Part shown: positions 30,960-38,830 of the stretch, piece by piece
How the letters are laid out: each line of letters begins with the position of its first letter
How positions within the stretch are numbered: the first letter of the stretch is position 1
From: Methylomonas koyamae
GTDB lineage: Bacteria; Pseudomonadota; Gammaproteobacteria; Methylococcales; Methylomonadaceae
NCBI RefSeq assembly: GCF_006483455.1
Contig: NZ_PPPU01000005.1
Coordinates: 84,870-148,869 of the forward strand
Direction: 5' to 3'
DNA: 64,000 nucleotides
Notes under the pieces: generated by a model
Seen by the model: the letters and a program-made list of their open reading frames with translations, nothing else
Told to the model about the DNA's origin: nothing
The model's database searches: none
Made by a program: the position numbers and the translations under genes

Positions 30960-31400
30960 TCAGGCCAAACGCCGCAAGTGCAACCGCCGATTGCGCCAGA
31001 AAAATTGGCATCGACTGAGAAAACCGGGCAGCCATTTGACGGGGCCCATGACACGTAACGCCCATTTTCGATCTGGATAATAGTTCAGGCGCAATTCGTC
31101 CGGGCCGAAGATTTCCATACCCTCCAACACCAACGACGCATACGGCAGGCCCAGGCTGCGCCGGGCCAGAACCTGCAATTCCCGGCTCAGCAACACGAAT
31201 TCGCTGGCTTCTTCGAACGGGCAATCCCAATCGCAAATCAGCAAATAGTCGCCGGCTTCGGTTTGGAACTGATGTAACAGCCGATAGCCGGGGACATGGC
31301 AAGCAGTCGGCACACCATGCCGTAATAGCCGGGTTTGCAGCGGCCAATTCCGGTAATCGCCGGCATGGCTGGCCAGAGAAAAAAACTCGATCACGCGCAT
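30960..31400 (-). CDS. hypothetical protein, 146 aa
   Basis: No family is recognised. The protein starts MRVIEFFSLASHAGDYRNWP with AGGA seven bases upstream, which favours 31400 over an upstream start at 31430. It is rich in aromatic residues, Arg and Leu, and has no clear membrane segment. The C-terminus is basic (RCQFFWRNRRLHLRRLA). A cytoplasmic or peripheral membrane role is possible. The gap to the YihY gene is about 130 bases and holds nothing I can name. Confidence 0.6.
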   Translation of the reverse strand: MRVIEFFSLASHAGDYRNWPLQTRLLRHGVPTACHVPGYRLLHQFQTEAGDYLLICDWDCPFEEASEFVLLSRELQVLARRSLGLPYASLVLEGMEIFGPDELRLNYYPDRKWALRVMGPVKWLPGFLSRCQFFWRNRRLHLRRLA

Positions 31401-31634
31401 GCAATTCCTATAGAAAAACAGCGGCAACAATCACGAATGACAGTCGGGTTTAATTCGCCTAAGTAAATTATTCTGCATTCGATTACCTGATATGAATGCT
31501 TGCAGTTTACAATAATCGGCTGCGAGCCGGCACCTAACGGTTTAAACACAACGCGACAGCTCTTGTTACGCACTATGCAAGCCCCGACACCGGCTGTATC
31601 CCAAATCCAGCCAAAGACAAGGACAAACTTCACC

Positions 31635-32372
31635 ATGCAATTCACCGATACCGGCACTCTGATCAGATGGCAACTGGACGATATCGACGTTGTCGCACCG
31701 CTCCACGACAAGCCGGGCGGCGGCTCGCGCGGCGGGGTATATCTTTGTATCCCCAATTTCGAGGACCTGTCGCCGCCGTTCAGCATCAAGCACGGCGAAT
31801 ACCGCACCACGGTTTGCGACGTCAAGCTGCCGCATCAAAAGAATCTGGCAGCATCCAACGAAAACGACTGGGGCAACATCGAGGTGGTTACCGATTGGGA
31901 AGAAACCGACGAACAACACAACAAAACGCTGAAAGTCACCACCACCATCCGCGCCCTCTCGGAAACCGCGCTGGTAAGACCCGGCTTTCACCCGTATTTT
32001 TCGATTACACCGAACAGTTTCGTGGATATTGCCGGCACCCGGATAGACGTGACCACGCTGCCGCACGACAGTATGCGGGCTTATCCGGCAGTAACACCGA
32101 GTGACCCGGTCAAACTCAACACCGAGGAATTTGCCGTATCTATGGCCTGCGAGATCAGCCCGCTGTCGCAGCCGATAGCACTGGCGTTCGGCGTGTGGAG
32201 CGATAAAAAAGCGGAGTATGTTTGTATAGAGCCGATTATCGGCAAGCAACTCGGCGCAGATGGCCTGCCGACGCCATTGGAGCTAACACAGAGCGAGGAG
32301 TTATTGATGGTGTTTACGATTCGGGCGGAGAGTACAAAAATTGCCGTTACGTTACCAAACGCCAAACGGTGA
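31635..32372 (+). CDS. aldose-1-epimerase-like (galactose mutarotase fold) protein
   Basis: The protein looks like a mutarotase-fold sugar-binding protein: DIDVVAPLHDKPGGGSRGGV early, a central RPGFHPYFSI (about residues 115-124) with the histidine equivalent to a catalytic residue of aldose epimerases, and YVCIEPIIGKQLGADG with the glutamate expected for the second catalytic position. At 245 residues it is short but complete. ATG at 31635 is chosen; earlier ATGs at 31500 and 31575 precede a non-conserved stretch. The substrate is unknown, probably a hexose or hexose phosphate. The 230 bases upstream contain no other gene. Confidence 0.7.
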   Translation: MQFTDTGTLIRWQLDDIDVVAPLHDKPGGGSRGGVYLCIPNFEDLSPPFSIKHGEYRTTVCDVKLPHQKNLAASNENDWGNIEVVTDWEETDEQHNKTLKVTTTIRALSETALVRPGFHPYFSITPNSFVDIAGTRIDVTTLPHDSMRAYPAVTPSDPVKLNTEEFAVSMACEISPLSQPIALAFGVWSDKKAEYVCIEPIIGKQLGADGLPTPLELTQSEELLMVFTIRAESTKIAVTLPNAKR

Positions 32373-32417
32373 TTCGCTAGCCTTGTTGTGCGAAGCGCAA
32401 TGTCACTGAAACTCGCG

Positions 32418-32457
32418 GTCGACATTCTTCCCGCATTCTAAGCGGGAGAATGTCGAC
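32418..32457. terminator. long hairpin between convergent genes
   Basis: GTCGACATTCTTCCCGC and GCGGGAGAATGTCGAC pair over 16 bp with one bulged T and a seven-base loop. It stands between the convergent genes ending at 32372 and 32466 and probably ends both transcripts, although no T run is present. Confidence 0.55.
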
Positions 32458-32465
32458 TGGGTAAA

Positions 32466-32879
32466 CTAAAAAAACGAACGTATAAGTAGTAACCCTGGAA
32501 TGGAAAGCAGGGCCGATAATCCAGCAATTGCCATGCTCGGTTTGAAATCTAGACCAAGACTTATCTTATATCCGAGCGTATAGGCTGCAAAAAGACCCAT
32601 CGGAAAAATGACTGAACCAACGCCAGAAAGCTCAATATTAGCCCCAAGACTGCCTAAGGTCGCCACCAGCCAAATTAGCCCGACGACAGGTAGACACAAT
32701 GAAAGAGTAACTGCTTTAAAAGCTTCGCCAAAGGAAACATCAAGTCCTGTTATTAACTTTGCACTGTAGCGAACTACCATAGGGATCAGAAGTAGGACGA
32801 GTCCAGTAATTATCGACACATTTACCGGCGCCCAGATCAGAAAAATTAATCCTGCAAGCGTGATTAACAAATAAAACAT
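32466..32879 (-). CDS. small integral membrane protein, 137 aa
   Basis: The start at 32879 has AAAGGA six bases upstream. Four hydrophobic segments are visible: about 2-34, 53-73, 82-98 and 110-132. Loops are short. No family is recognised. Base composition is lower in GC than the neighbours, which together with the broken gene just upstream hints at an acquired or variable region. Confidence 0.6.
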   Translation of the reverse strand: MFYLLITLAGLIFLIWAPVNVSIITGLVLLLIPMVVRYSAKLITGLDVSFGEAFKAVTLSLCLPVVGLIWLVATLGSLGANIELSGVGSVIFPMGLFAAYTLGYKISLGLDFKPSMAIAGLSALLSIPGLLLIRSFF

Positions 32880-33007
32880 GGCCAATCCTTTAATTTTTTC
32901 ATTTTGAAAGCCCTAAGCTCCAAGCCGATTGGAAGCCAAAAACGCTCGACTCCACTCTTCTTCATCCAGACTACTTGCTAGCCTTAAGAACTTGGCAAAG
33001 ATCGGAA

Positions 33008-33349
33008 TTAAATCAAACGCGCTATTTTCAGCAACACCGCGACGATAACAGTAGTTTGCAAGAAACCGGCGGCAATAATCCAGCTGGTCAAATCGGCTTT
33101 GGTTACCGCTTGGTTGCAACTGGTGTCGGCCCTGAGCAATTCTATTTTGTAGACTAACTCGGACTCTAGCGCTTTGATTTCACTACGCAATACACCTTCC
33201 AAGTCTTTTAAATCGCGTTTGGTGGCAACATCGTCGAGATGAAGCGTGTTATCTACGACTTCTTTTTGCATTTCAGTAGTGACTTCGGCTTGAGCCTCGT
33301 TAAAACCGGCTGATTTTAAAGTAGCACAAATTTCGAGGCATCAATGGTA
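33008..33349 (-). pseudogene. DUF1640-like coiled-coil membrane protein, probably frameshifted
   Basis: From about 33325 down to 33008 the frame encodes TLKSAGFNEAQAEVTTEMQK, then ATKRDLKDLEGVLRSEIKAL and a C-terminal membrane helix (TSWIIAAGFLQTTVIVAVLL). This is the usual DUF1640 layout of N-terminal motif, coiled coil and tail anchor. The expected N-terminal strand (TIDASKFV) is present just upstream (33349-33326) but in another frame, offset by one missing base near 33327, and no start codon is visible there. An ATG at 33271 could still give an 87-residue product. Family function is uncertain; relatives include mitochondrial CCDC90/MCUR1. Confidence 0.5.
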
Positions 33350-33429
33350 TCACGCGCTTAACAAGAAATCGGTAACCGCTTTGTAGCGCATGCCACCCAA
33401 ACGAGCACCATGCGCCGGAGGGCGAGCGG

Positions 33430-34248
33430 TTAATCCCGCAACAACTCGTTAATACCGGTTTTACTGCGGGTTTTCTCGTCCACTTGCTTGATAATCACCG
33501 CGCAATACAAGCTGTGGCTGCCGTCTTTGGATGGCAGGTTGCCGGAGACTACCACCGAGCCGGCCGGGATGCGGCCGTAAGTCACTTCGCCGGTCATCCG
33601 GTTGAAGATCTTGGTGCTTTGGCCGATGTAGACGCCCATCGAGACCACGCAGTTGTCTTCGACGATCACACCTTCGACGATCTCGGAGCGGGCGCCGATG
33701 AAGCAGTTGTCACCGATGATGGTCGGGTTGGCTTGCAACGGCTCCAAAACGCCGCCGATGCCGACGCCGCCGGACAAATGCACGTTCTTACCAATTTGCG
33801 CGCAAGAACCCACTGTTACCCAGGTGTCGACCATGGTGCCGCTATCGACGTAAGCGCCGATGTTGACGTAAGACGGCATCAGGATCGCGCCGGGGGCGAC
33901 GTAGGAACCGTAACGGGCTACCGCGTTAGGCACGACGCGAACGCCGGCTTGCGCAAAATCAGCCTCGCTATAGCTACCAAATTTGGTCGGCACTTTGTCG
34001 TAATAGCGCAGATCGCCGCTTTCGATCACTTTGTTTTCGTTGATCCGGAACGATAGCAACACGGCTTTTTTCAGCCATTGGTTGGTAACCCAATCGCCGT
34101 CTTTTTTCTCGGCGACGCGCATTTCGCCCTTGTCGAGCATGTTCAACACTTCGGCAACCGCATTGCGGACTTCGGCGGAAACGGTAGACGGGCTGATTTC
34201 GGCGCGGTTTTCGAAGGCGTCGTTGATGATGTTTTCCAGGTTTGACAT
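33430..34248 (-). CDS. dapD: 2,3,4,5-tetrahydropyridine-2,6-dicarboxylate N-succinyltransferase
   Basis: DapD succinylates tetrahydrodipicolinate in lysine and meso-diaminopimelate synthesis. It is a left-handed beta-helix trimer: the hexapeptide-repeat region runs from about residue 105 ([20 protein letters not shown]) through [20 protein letters not shown] to [18 protein letters not shown]. The start [15 protein letters not shown] at 34248 aligns with the family; it has no clear Shine-Dalgarno. The 273 residues match the usual length. A repeat element separates it from dapC. Confidence 0.96.
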   Translation of the reverse strand: MSNLENIINDAFENRAEISPSTVSAEVRNAVAEVLNMLDKGEMRVAEKKDGDWVTNQWLKKAVLLSFRINENKVIESGDLRYYDKVPTKFGSYSEADFAQAGVRVVPNAVARYGSYVAPGAILMPSYVNIGAYVDSGTMVDTWVTVGSCAQIGKNVHLSGGVGIGGVLEPLQANPTIIGDNCFIGARSEIVEGVIVEDNCVVSMGVYIGQSTKIFNRMTGEVTYGRIPAGSVVVSGNLPSKDGSHSLYCAVIIKQVDEKTRSKTGINELLRD

Positions 34249-34257
34249 GGTATTTCG

Positions 34258-34373
34258 TAGGTTGGATAAAAATAATGTAGGTTGGGTATACCGGCAGGGC
34301 ATAAAAGCGAAGCGTAACCCAACAATTAAGGCCTCTCGTTGGGTTACGGCTTACGCCTAACCCAACCTACGCG
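34258..34373. repeat. inverted-repeat element (REP/MITE-like) between dapC and dapD
   Basis: The segment begins with two direct copies of GTAGGTTGG (34258 and 34278) and ends with CCCAACCTAC (34361-34370), its inverse complement. Internal arms also pair: GTAACCCAAC (34315-34324) with GTTGGGTTAC (34338-34347). The theme of GTAGGTTGGGT, GCGTAACCCAAC and CCTAACCCAACCTAC is that of short dispersed palindromes common in Gammaproteobacteria. It carries no gene. It may affect stability of the dap transcript. Confidence 0.7.
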
Positions 34374-35569
34374 CTGTTTTCATTGAGAAAATCTTTAATA
34401 CGCTGCGCAGCCTCGACACATTCTTCGATAGGCGCAACCAACGCGATACGGACATGATTGGCGCCGGGATTGATGCCGCCGCTATCACGGGATAAGTAAC
34501 TGCCAGGCAGCACCGTGATGTTTTGCTTGGCAAACAGTTTTTGGGCAAACTCGGTATCGGACATCGGCGTTTTCAGCCATATGTAAAAGCTTGCCGGCGG
34601 CCGCTCGATTTCGCAGACGTCGTGCAATATCTCGATAAACGCGGTGAATTTAGCGCGGTATAACTGGCGGTTGTGCTTGACGTGTTCCTCGTCGTTCCAG
34701 GCGGCGATGCTGGCGTGCTGAGTCGGCACCGGCATCGGGCAGCCGTGATAGGTGCGGTATTTGAAATACTGCTTTAACACTTCCGCGTCGCCGGCCACAA
34801 ACCCTGAGCGCAGACCCGGCGCGTTCGAGCGTTTGGACAGGCTATGAAAAATCACGCAACGTTTGAAATCCGTACTGCCGGCCGCGTAAGCGCTTTGCAG
34901 CAAACCTTGCGGCGGATTGGCTTCGTCGTCATAGAGTTCGGTGTAACACTCGTCGGAGGCGATGACAAAATCGTACCTGTCGGCCAAGGCCAATAATTTC
35001 AGATGGTCGGCCTGTGTCAGCACCGTGCCGGTCGGATTGCCGGGCGAGCAAATAAACATCAGTTGGCAGCGTTGCCAAATCGTTTCCGGCACGCTGTCAA
35101 AATCCGGCAAATAACCATCGGCCTCAACCGTGTTCAGATAATACGGCTCGGCACCGGCCAACAGCGCCGCGCCTTCGTAGATCTGATAAAACGGGTTGGG
35201 CATGATCACTACCGGCTTGTCGGCCGGATCGACCAGGGCTTGCACTAGCGAAAACAAGGCCTCGCGGGTGCCATTTACCGGCAGCACTTGGGTTTCGGCA
35301 TCCACACCACCCGCCGAAATCCCAAAACGACGGCAAGTCCAATCGGCTATCGCTTGACGCAGTTCCGGCAGGCCCTTGGTGGTGGGGTACTGAGTCAGGC
35401 CATGCAAATGCCGCAGCAAGGCCTCCTGGATGAAATGCGGCGTAACATGCTTAGGCTCGCCAATCGACAAAGCGATATGAGCTTTGTCGGCCGGCGGCGT
35501 AATGCCTTGCTTCAGCGTTGCCAGCTTTTCAAACGGGTACGGGTGTAAGGCGGATAAATACGGATTCAT
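34367..35569 (-). CDS. dapC: N-succinyldiaminopimelate aminotransferase
   Basis: DapC is a class I PLP aminotransferase that converts N-succinyl-2-amino-6-ketopimelate to N-succinyl-diaminopimelate. PLP-site motifs include PVNGTREALFSLVQ, MPNPFYQIYEGAAL, CSPGNPTGTVL, ASDECYTELYDD and the Schiff-base lysine in SLSKRSNAPGLRSGF. It has 400 residues. It stands next to dapD, supporting the assignment. Its TAG stop codon (34367-34369) is supplied by the edge of the repeat element, so the last few residues may have been changed by its insertion. Confidence 0.94.
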   Translation of the reverse strand: MNPYLSALHPYPFEKLATLKQGITPPADKAHIALSIGEPKHVTPHFIQEALLRHLHGLTQYPTTKGLPELRQAIADWTCRRFGISAGGVDAETQVLPVNGTREALFSLVQALVDPADKPVVIMPNPFYQIYEGAALLAGAEPYYLNTVEADGYLPDFDSVPETIWQRCQLMFICSPGNPTGTVLTQADHLKLLALADRYDFVIASDECYTELYDDEANPPQGLLQSAYAAGSTDFKRCVIFHSLSKRSNAPGLRSGFVAGDAEVLKQYFKYRTYHGCPMPVPTQHASIAAWNDEEHVKHNRQLYRAKFTAFIEILHDVCEIERPPASFYIWLKTPMSDTEFAQKLFAKQNITVLPGSYLSRDSGGINPGANHVRIALVAPIEECVEAAQRIKDFLNENSA

Positions 35570-35572
35570 GCT

Positions 35573-36358
35573 TTATTTGCTACAACGCGGTTGGCGTCCT
35601 TGGCTCCAGGCTTGCTGTTGAATTTGCAACGCGCGGTTCATGTTCTGTTGCAGATTGTCGATGCGGCTGGCATGCGACGGGTGGGTCGACATGAATTCGA
35701 TCGGCTGCCCCCCTTGCGCGGCCTTGTCCATCTTCAACCACAAATTAATGCTTTGCCGCGGGTCGAAGCCGGCGCGAGCCATCAAATCCAAACCAATGGT
35801 ATCGGCTTCGGTCTCGTGAATCCGACTGTAAGGCAGGATCACCCCGTACTGGGCGCCAACACCGAGCAAGCCCAATGCAGTTTGCCCCATGGCTGTCTGC
35901 GGCTGCGTCACGGCCTGTACCATCGCCAGACCGGTGCTGACCGCGGTTTCCTGCGACAAACGCTCGTTACTGTGGCGCGACAACACGTGGCCCACTTCAT
36001 GGCCGACGACCGCCGCCAGCTGGTCGGCATTGTCGACCAGATTGATCAAACCGGTATGCACGCCGATTTTATTACCGGGCAACGCGAATGCGTTCAGGGT
36101 TTCGTCTTCGAACACAACCACTTCCCACTGGCCGCCGGTTTGTTGGGTAATTGCATAAGCCACGCACTGGGCAAATTGGTTGACGCGAGAATTGCGGCTG
36201 ACCGGGTTTTTGCTCTTCATGCTGTCGAAGGCCTGCAAACCCATTTGGTCGACTTGGTTGTCGGGCATGTAAATAAACTGGGTGCGGCCGGTCGGACTGG
36301 TTGCACAACTATTGAGCAATACGAAACCGGCAGCGATAAGCAAATTTCTAGTCAACAT
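35573..36358 (-). CDS. M48 family metallopeptidase lipoprotein
   Basis: A lipoprotein signal ends in LLNSC18, so the mature protein is anchored to a membrane. The zinc motif HEVGH (120-124) with HETEAD near 181-186 marks an M48 (Ste24/HtpX-like) peptidase. At 261 residues it resembles the periplasmic LoiP/YcaL proteases of Escherichia coli, which act in outer-membrane protein quality control. It lies 3 bases upstream of dapC on the same strand, probably co-transcribed. Confidence 0.93.
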   Translation of the reverse strand: MLTRNLLIAAGFVLLNSCATSPTGRTQFIYMPDNQVDQMGLQAFDSMKSKNPVSRNSRVNQFAQCVAYAITQQTGGQWEVVVFEDETLNAFALPGNKIGVHTGLINLVDNADQLAAVVGHEVGHVLSRHSNERLSQETAVSTGLAMVQAVTQPQTAMGQTALGLLGVGAQYGVILPYSRIHETEADTIGLDLMARAGFDPRQSINLWLKMDKAAQGGQPIEFMSTHPSHASRIDNLQQNMNRALQIQQQAWSQGRQPRCSK

Positions 36359-36511
36359 GGCTTAACTACCCGCAGAGAAATGGCCGGCCATTTTAGCCTA
36401 ACTCGCCAGGGGGTTACACGCTTTTTGGCTATGCCAGCTGGAGGGGATAGCGCACAATAAACTGAGCACTCAGATGACCTTACGAAAAGCCGAACCGACG
36501 CCGGTTTGCGC

Positions 36512-37006
36512 CTACCCCGCCCGCACCAGCTGCAGAAGTTGCTGCAAACAAAACAACACGGTCTGCTGCCGAATGTTTTGCCTGTCGCCGGAAAACTGCT
36601 TTCTTACGCACACAGCTTCCTCGCCCCCCCGCTGCCGCCAGGCGACGAAAACCGTCCCCACCGGCTTTTCGGCCGTGCCGCCATCCGGGCCGGCGATGCC
36701 GGTAACGGCCAAAGCCAAGTCAGCCGAGCTGTGTTCGAGGACGCCGGCCGCCATTTCTCCGGCAGTCTCGGCGCTAACCGCGCCGTAACGTTGCAATGTC
36801 TGCGGATGTACCCCCAGCAGTTCGACCTTGGCCGCATTGCTGTAGGTGACAAAACCGCGGTCGAACCAAGCGGAACTGCCCGGCACATCGGTGATCGCCG
36901 CGGCGATACCGCCCCCGGTACAGGACTCTGCCAAACCCAATACCCGGTTCAAACCTCGCAAACCCTCGCCGAGCTGCTCGGACAACAGATAACCCGGATC
37001 GCGCAT
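36512..37006 (-). CDS. pncC: CinA C-terminal family nicotinamide-nucleotide amidase
   Basis: The protein is the stand-alone CinA C-terminal domain (164 residues) that deamidates nicotinamide mononucleotide to nicotinate mononucleotide for NAD recycling. Signature motifs are LGLAESCTGGGIAAAIT (about 24-40), FVTYSNAAKVELLGV (about 53-67) and LALAVTGIAGPDGGTAEKPV (about 97-116). The ATG at 37006 is preceded by GGGGC. It often precedes recA in Gammaproteobacteria; here recA is not in the window. The gap to 36358 (about 150 bases) holds nothing recognisable. Confidence 0.92.
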   Translation of the reverse strand: MRDPGYLLSEQLGEGLRGLNRVLGLAESCTGGGIAAAITDVPGSSAWFDRGFVTYSNAAKVELLGVHPQTLQRYGAVSAETAGEMAAGVLEHSSADLALAVTGIAGPDGGTAEKPVGTVFVAWRQRGGEEAVCVRKQFSGDRQNIRQQTVLFCLQQLLQLVRAG

Positions 37007-37061
37007 CAACGCCCCAAGCCCTGCCCACAGCAGTATCGTCTCCCGGCACTATTACCGGTCA

Positions 37062-37640
37062 TCATTGCGGCAGCTTTTTGACTTCGCCGACTTTTTCGAA
37101 GTCGGCACCGACACTGATGATGAAGCTGGTGACCTGTTCGATGCTCATTTCGGATTTAACCACTTTCGATTCGTGGACGATGATGGCAAACCCGGATGTC
37201 GGATTTGGAGAAGTCGGCACAAACAGTACGTATCGATCGTCGGTTTTGTTGGTCACGTAAGCCGGCACCCAAATGCCCTCTTTCGGATACTCGACATAAA
37301 CCACTTCGCGCGGTTCCTGCAACTGGTGGCCGGCAATCATGTTCACCAGTTTTTTGGTGACCCGGTAAATCGTACTCAACAGCGGAATGCGTTCGATCAG
37401 ATGCTCGAACATTGCGATAATCGAAAAGCGGCCGAGGCTTACGCGGTGGCCGACATAAGTGATGGTGGCGAAGCTGGCCGCAAATAGCAGAAAGGTCACC
37501 AAGTAGTTGTCTGAATAACCGTATACGAACTGGAACAAATCGGTCAGCCGGTCTTTAACGAACAGCACGATTTGCACGATCACCATAATCGGAATGAACG
37601 CTAATACGCCGATCAGGGTGTGGTTCAGAATTTTCTTCAT
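37062..37640 (-). CDS. DUF502 family membrane protein
   Basis: Two membrane helices are at about residues 7-27 and 47-68, followed by a cytoplasmic or periplasmic beta-rich domain. DUF502 hallmarks include RIPLLSTIYRVTKKLVNMI (about 84-102), GIWVPAYVTNK and VLFVPTSPNPTSGFAIIV (about 138-155). The 192 residues match the family. The function is unknown. It lies 55 bases before the pncC start and about 100 bases after cydB. Confidence 0.9.
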   Translation of the reverse strand: MKKILNHTLIGVLAFIPIMVIVQIVLFVKDRLTDLFQFVYGYSDNYLVTFLLFAASFATITYVGHRVSLGRFSIIAMFEHLIERIPLLSTIYRVTKKLVNMIAGHQLQEPREVVYVEYPKEGIWVPAYVTNKTDDRYVLFVPTSPNPTSGFAIIVHESKVVKSEMSIEQVTSFIISVGADFEKVGEVKKLPQ

Positions 37641-37741
37641 GATGCGCCTACCTCATTAGTTATTGTTGTTATCGATACACGGTTTTATCAAAGTTAAGCC
37701 TGATTAGAAAGCGCCAGTTAGCCCGGCTCCGTCAAAACGGC

Positions 37742-38830
37742 CTAACGCAGAATTCTGAACAGCCCCCGCGTCGCTACCGCCATAACCAGCAGAGCCGGCC
37801 CGGCAAACCCCAGCAACCCCGTCAATGCGGTTTGACTGGCGCTGGCGTCCCAAAGCGTCAGCGAACTGTTTAACGATATATTGGACGGCGCCAGAAACGG
37901 GAACATGGATACGCCTAAGGTCAGCACTGCCAGCGCCAGCGCCAGCGCCAGCGCTAACAACGCCCAATACGCCCGATCGAACTTACACAGCACCCAGGCA
38001 CCGATGCCGGCCAGGAAAGCCAGACCGGGGATCACCCACAACGCCGGCTCGTGTTCGTAATTATCCAGCCACAAGCCGTCGCCGCGCTTGACGAATTTAG
38101 CCAACGGATTGGAAACGCCGTCCGGCAGGATTTCGGTAGTGACGTGGTAGCCTTCCAAATGGGTAATCCAACCGCCACACAAAGCAAATAACAATAAAAA
38201 CAGAATTACCGTAGTTTGCGCCACCGCTTTTGCGCGTAACTGTAACGCAGGATCGCCGTGCAATTGCAAATAGACTGCTGCGTAAGCGGCCAACAACGCC
38301 AGACAACAGGCCGCAACCAACATTGCAAACGGGTTGAACAGGCCGGCCAGACTACCCAAAAAAGCGATATGCATGTCGCTGCTCAGATGAAACGGAAAGC
38401 CCTTCAACAAATTTCCCGCCAGCAGGCCCAACACGACGACGGGCAATAATCCACTGAGAAATAGCGCCTTATCCCAATACGGCAGCCAATCCGGATGCTC
38501 AAGGCTATTTCTAAAGTAAAGACCGATCGGCCTGATACAGACGGCCAGTATCACGCACAACAGCAAATTCTGGAAGCTGGAAAACACCACGGCATAGACC
38601 GTGGGCCAGCCCGCATACAACACCGCGATCACTGCAGCCAGCCAGGCTTGATTTCCCGCGCTGAGCGGCGCCAGTCTGGCAGCGATCTGCCGCCGTTGGG
38701 GTTCGGACAACTGCAAAAACGGCAACAACAGCGCCACGCCCATTTCCAGACCGCTACTCAACGCAAAACCGACCGTAAACAAACCGAGCAGTCCCCAGCA
38801 CAACAAGCGCAAAATATCGTAATCAAGCAT
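37742..38830 (-). CDS. cydB: cytochrome bd-type oxidase subunit II, divergent
   Basis: The 362-residue membrane protein has about eight or nine hydrophobic segments and aligns with CydB along its length (MLDYDILRLLCWGLLGLFTV at the start; YHVTTEILPDGVSNPL and FPFLAPSNISLNSSLTLWDA later). By eye against Escherichia coli CydB, the conserved DGFDMG is SGLEMG here (residues 26-31) and HWDGNQVWL is LSAGNQAWL (56-64), so acidic residues tied to the proton route are missing. It overlaps cydA by 8 bases. No CydX-like small gene follows. A normal oxidase role is doubtful. Confidence 0.88.
   Translation of the reverse strand: MLDYDILRLLCWGLLGLFTVGFALSSGLEMGVALLLPFLQLSEPQRRQIAARLAPLSAGNQAWLAAVIAVLYAGWPTVYAVVFSSFQNLLLCVILAVCIRPIGLYFRNSLEHPDWLPYWDKALFLSGLLPVVVLGLLAGNLLKGFPFHLSSDMHIAFLGSLAGLFNPFAMLVAACCLALLAAYAAVYLQLHGDPALQLRAKAVAQTTVILFLLLFALCGGWITHLEGYHVTTEILPDGVSNPLAKFVKRGDGLWLDNYEHEPALWVIPGLAFLAGIGAWVLCKFDRAYWALLALALALALAVLTLGVSMFPFLAPSNISLNSSLTLWDASASQTALTGLLGFAGPALLVMAVATRGLFRILR

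Noticed and set aside
30833..31054. N-terminal extension of the YihY protein
   Set aside because: The added 74 residues are cysteine-rich and unlike the family; the conserved protein begins at or after the ATG at 30832.
37641..37741. cydX gene after cydB
   Set aside because: The 100 bases after cydB contain no small frame with a start, a membrane helix and a ribosome binding site.
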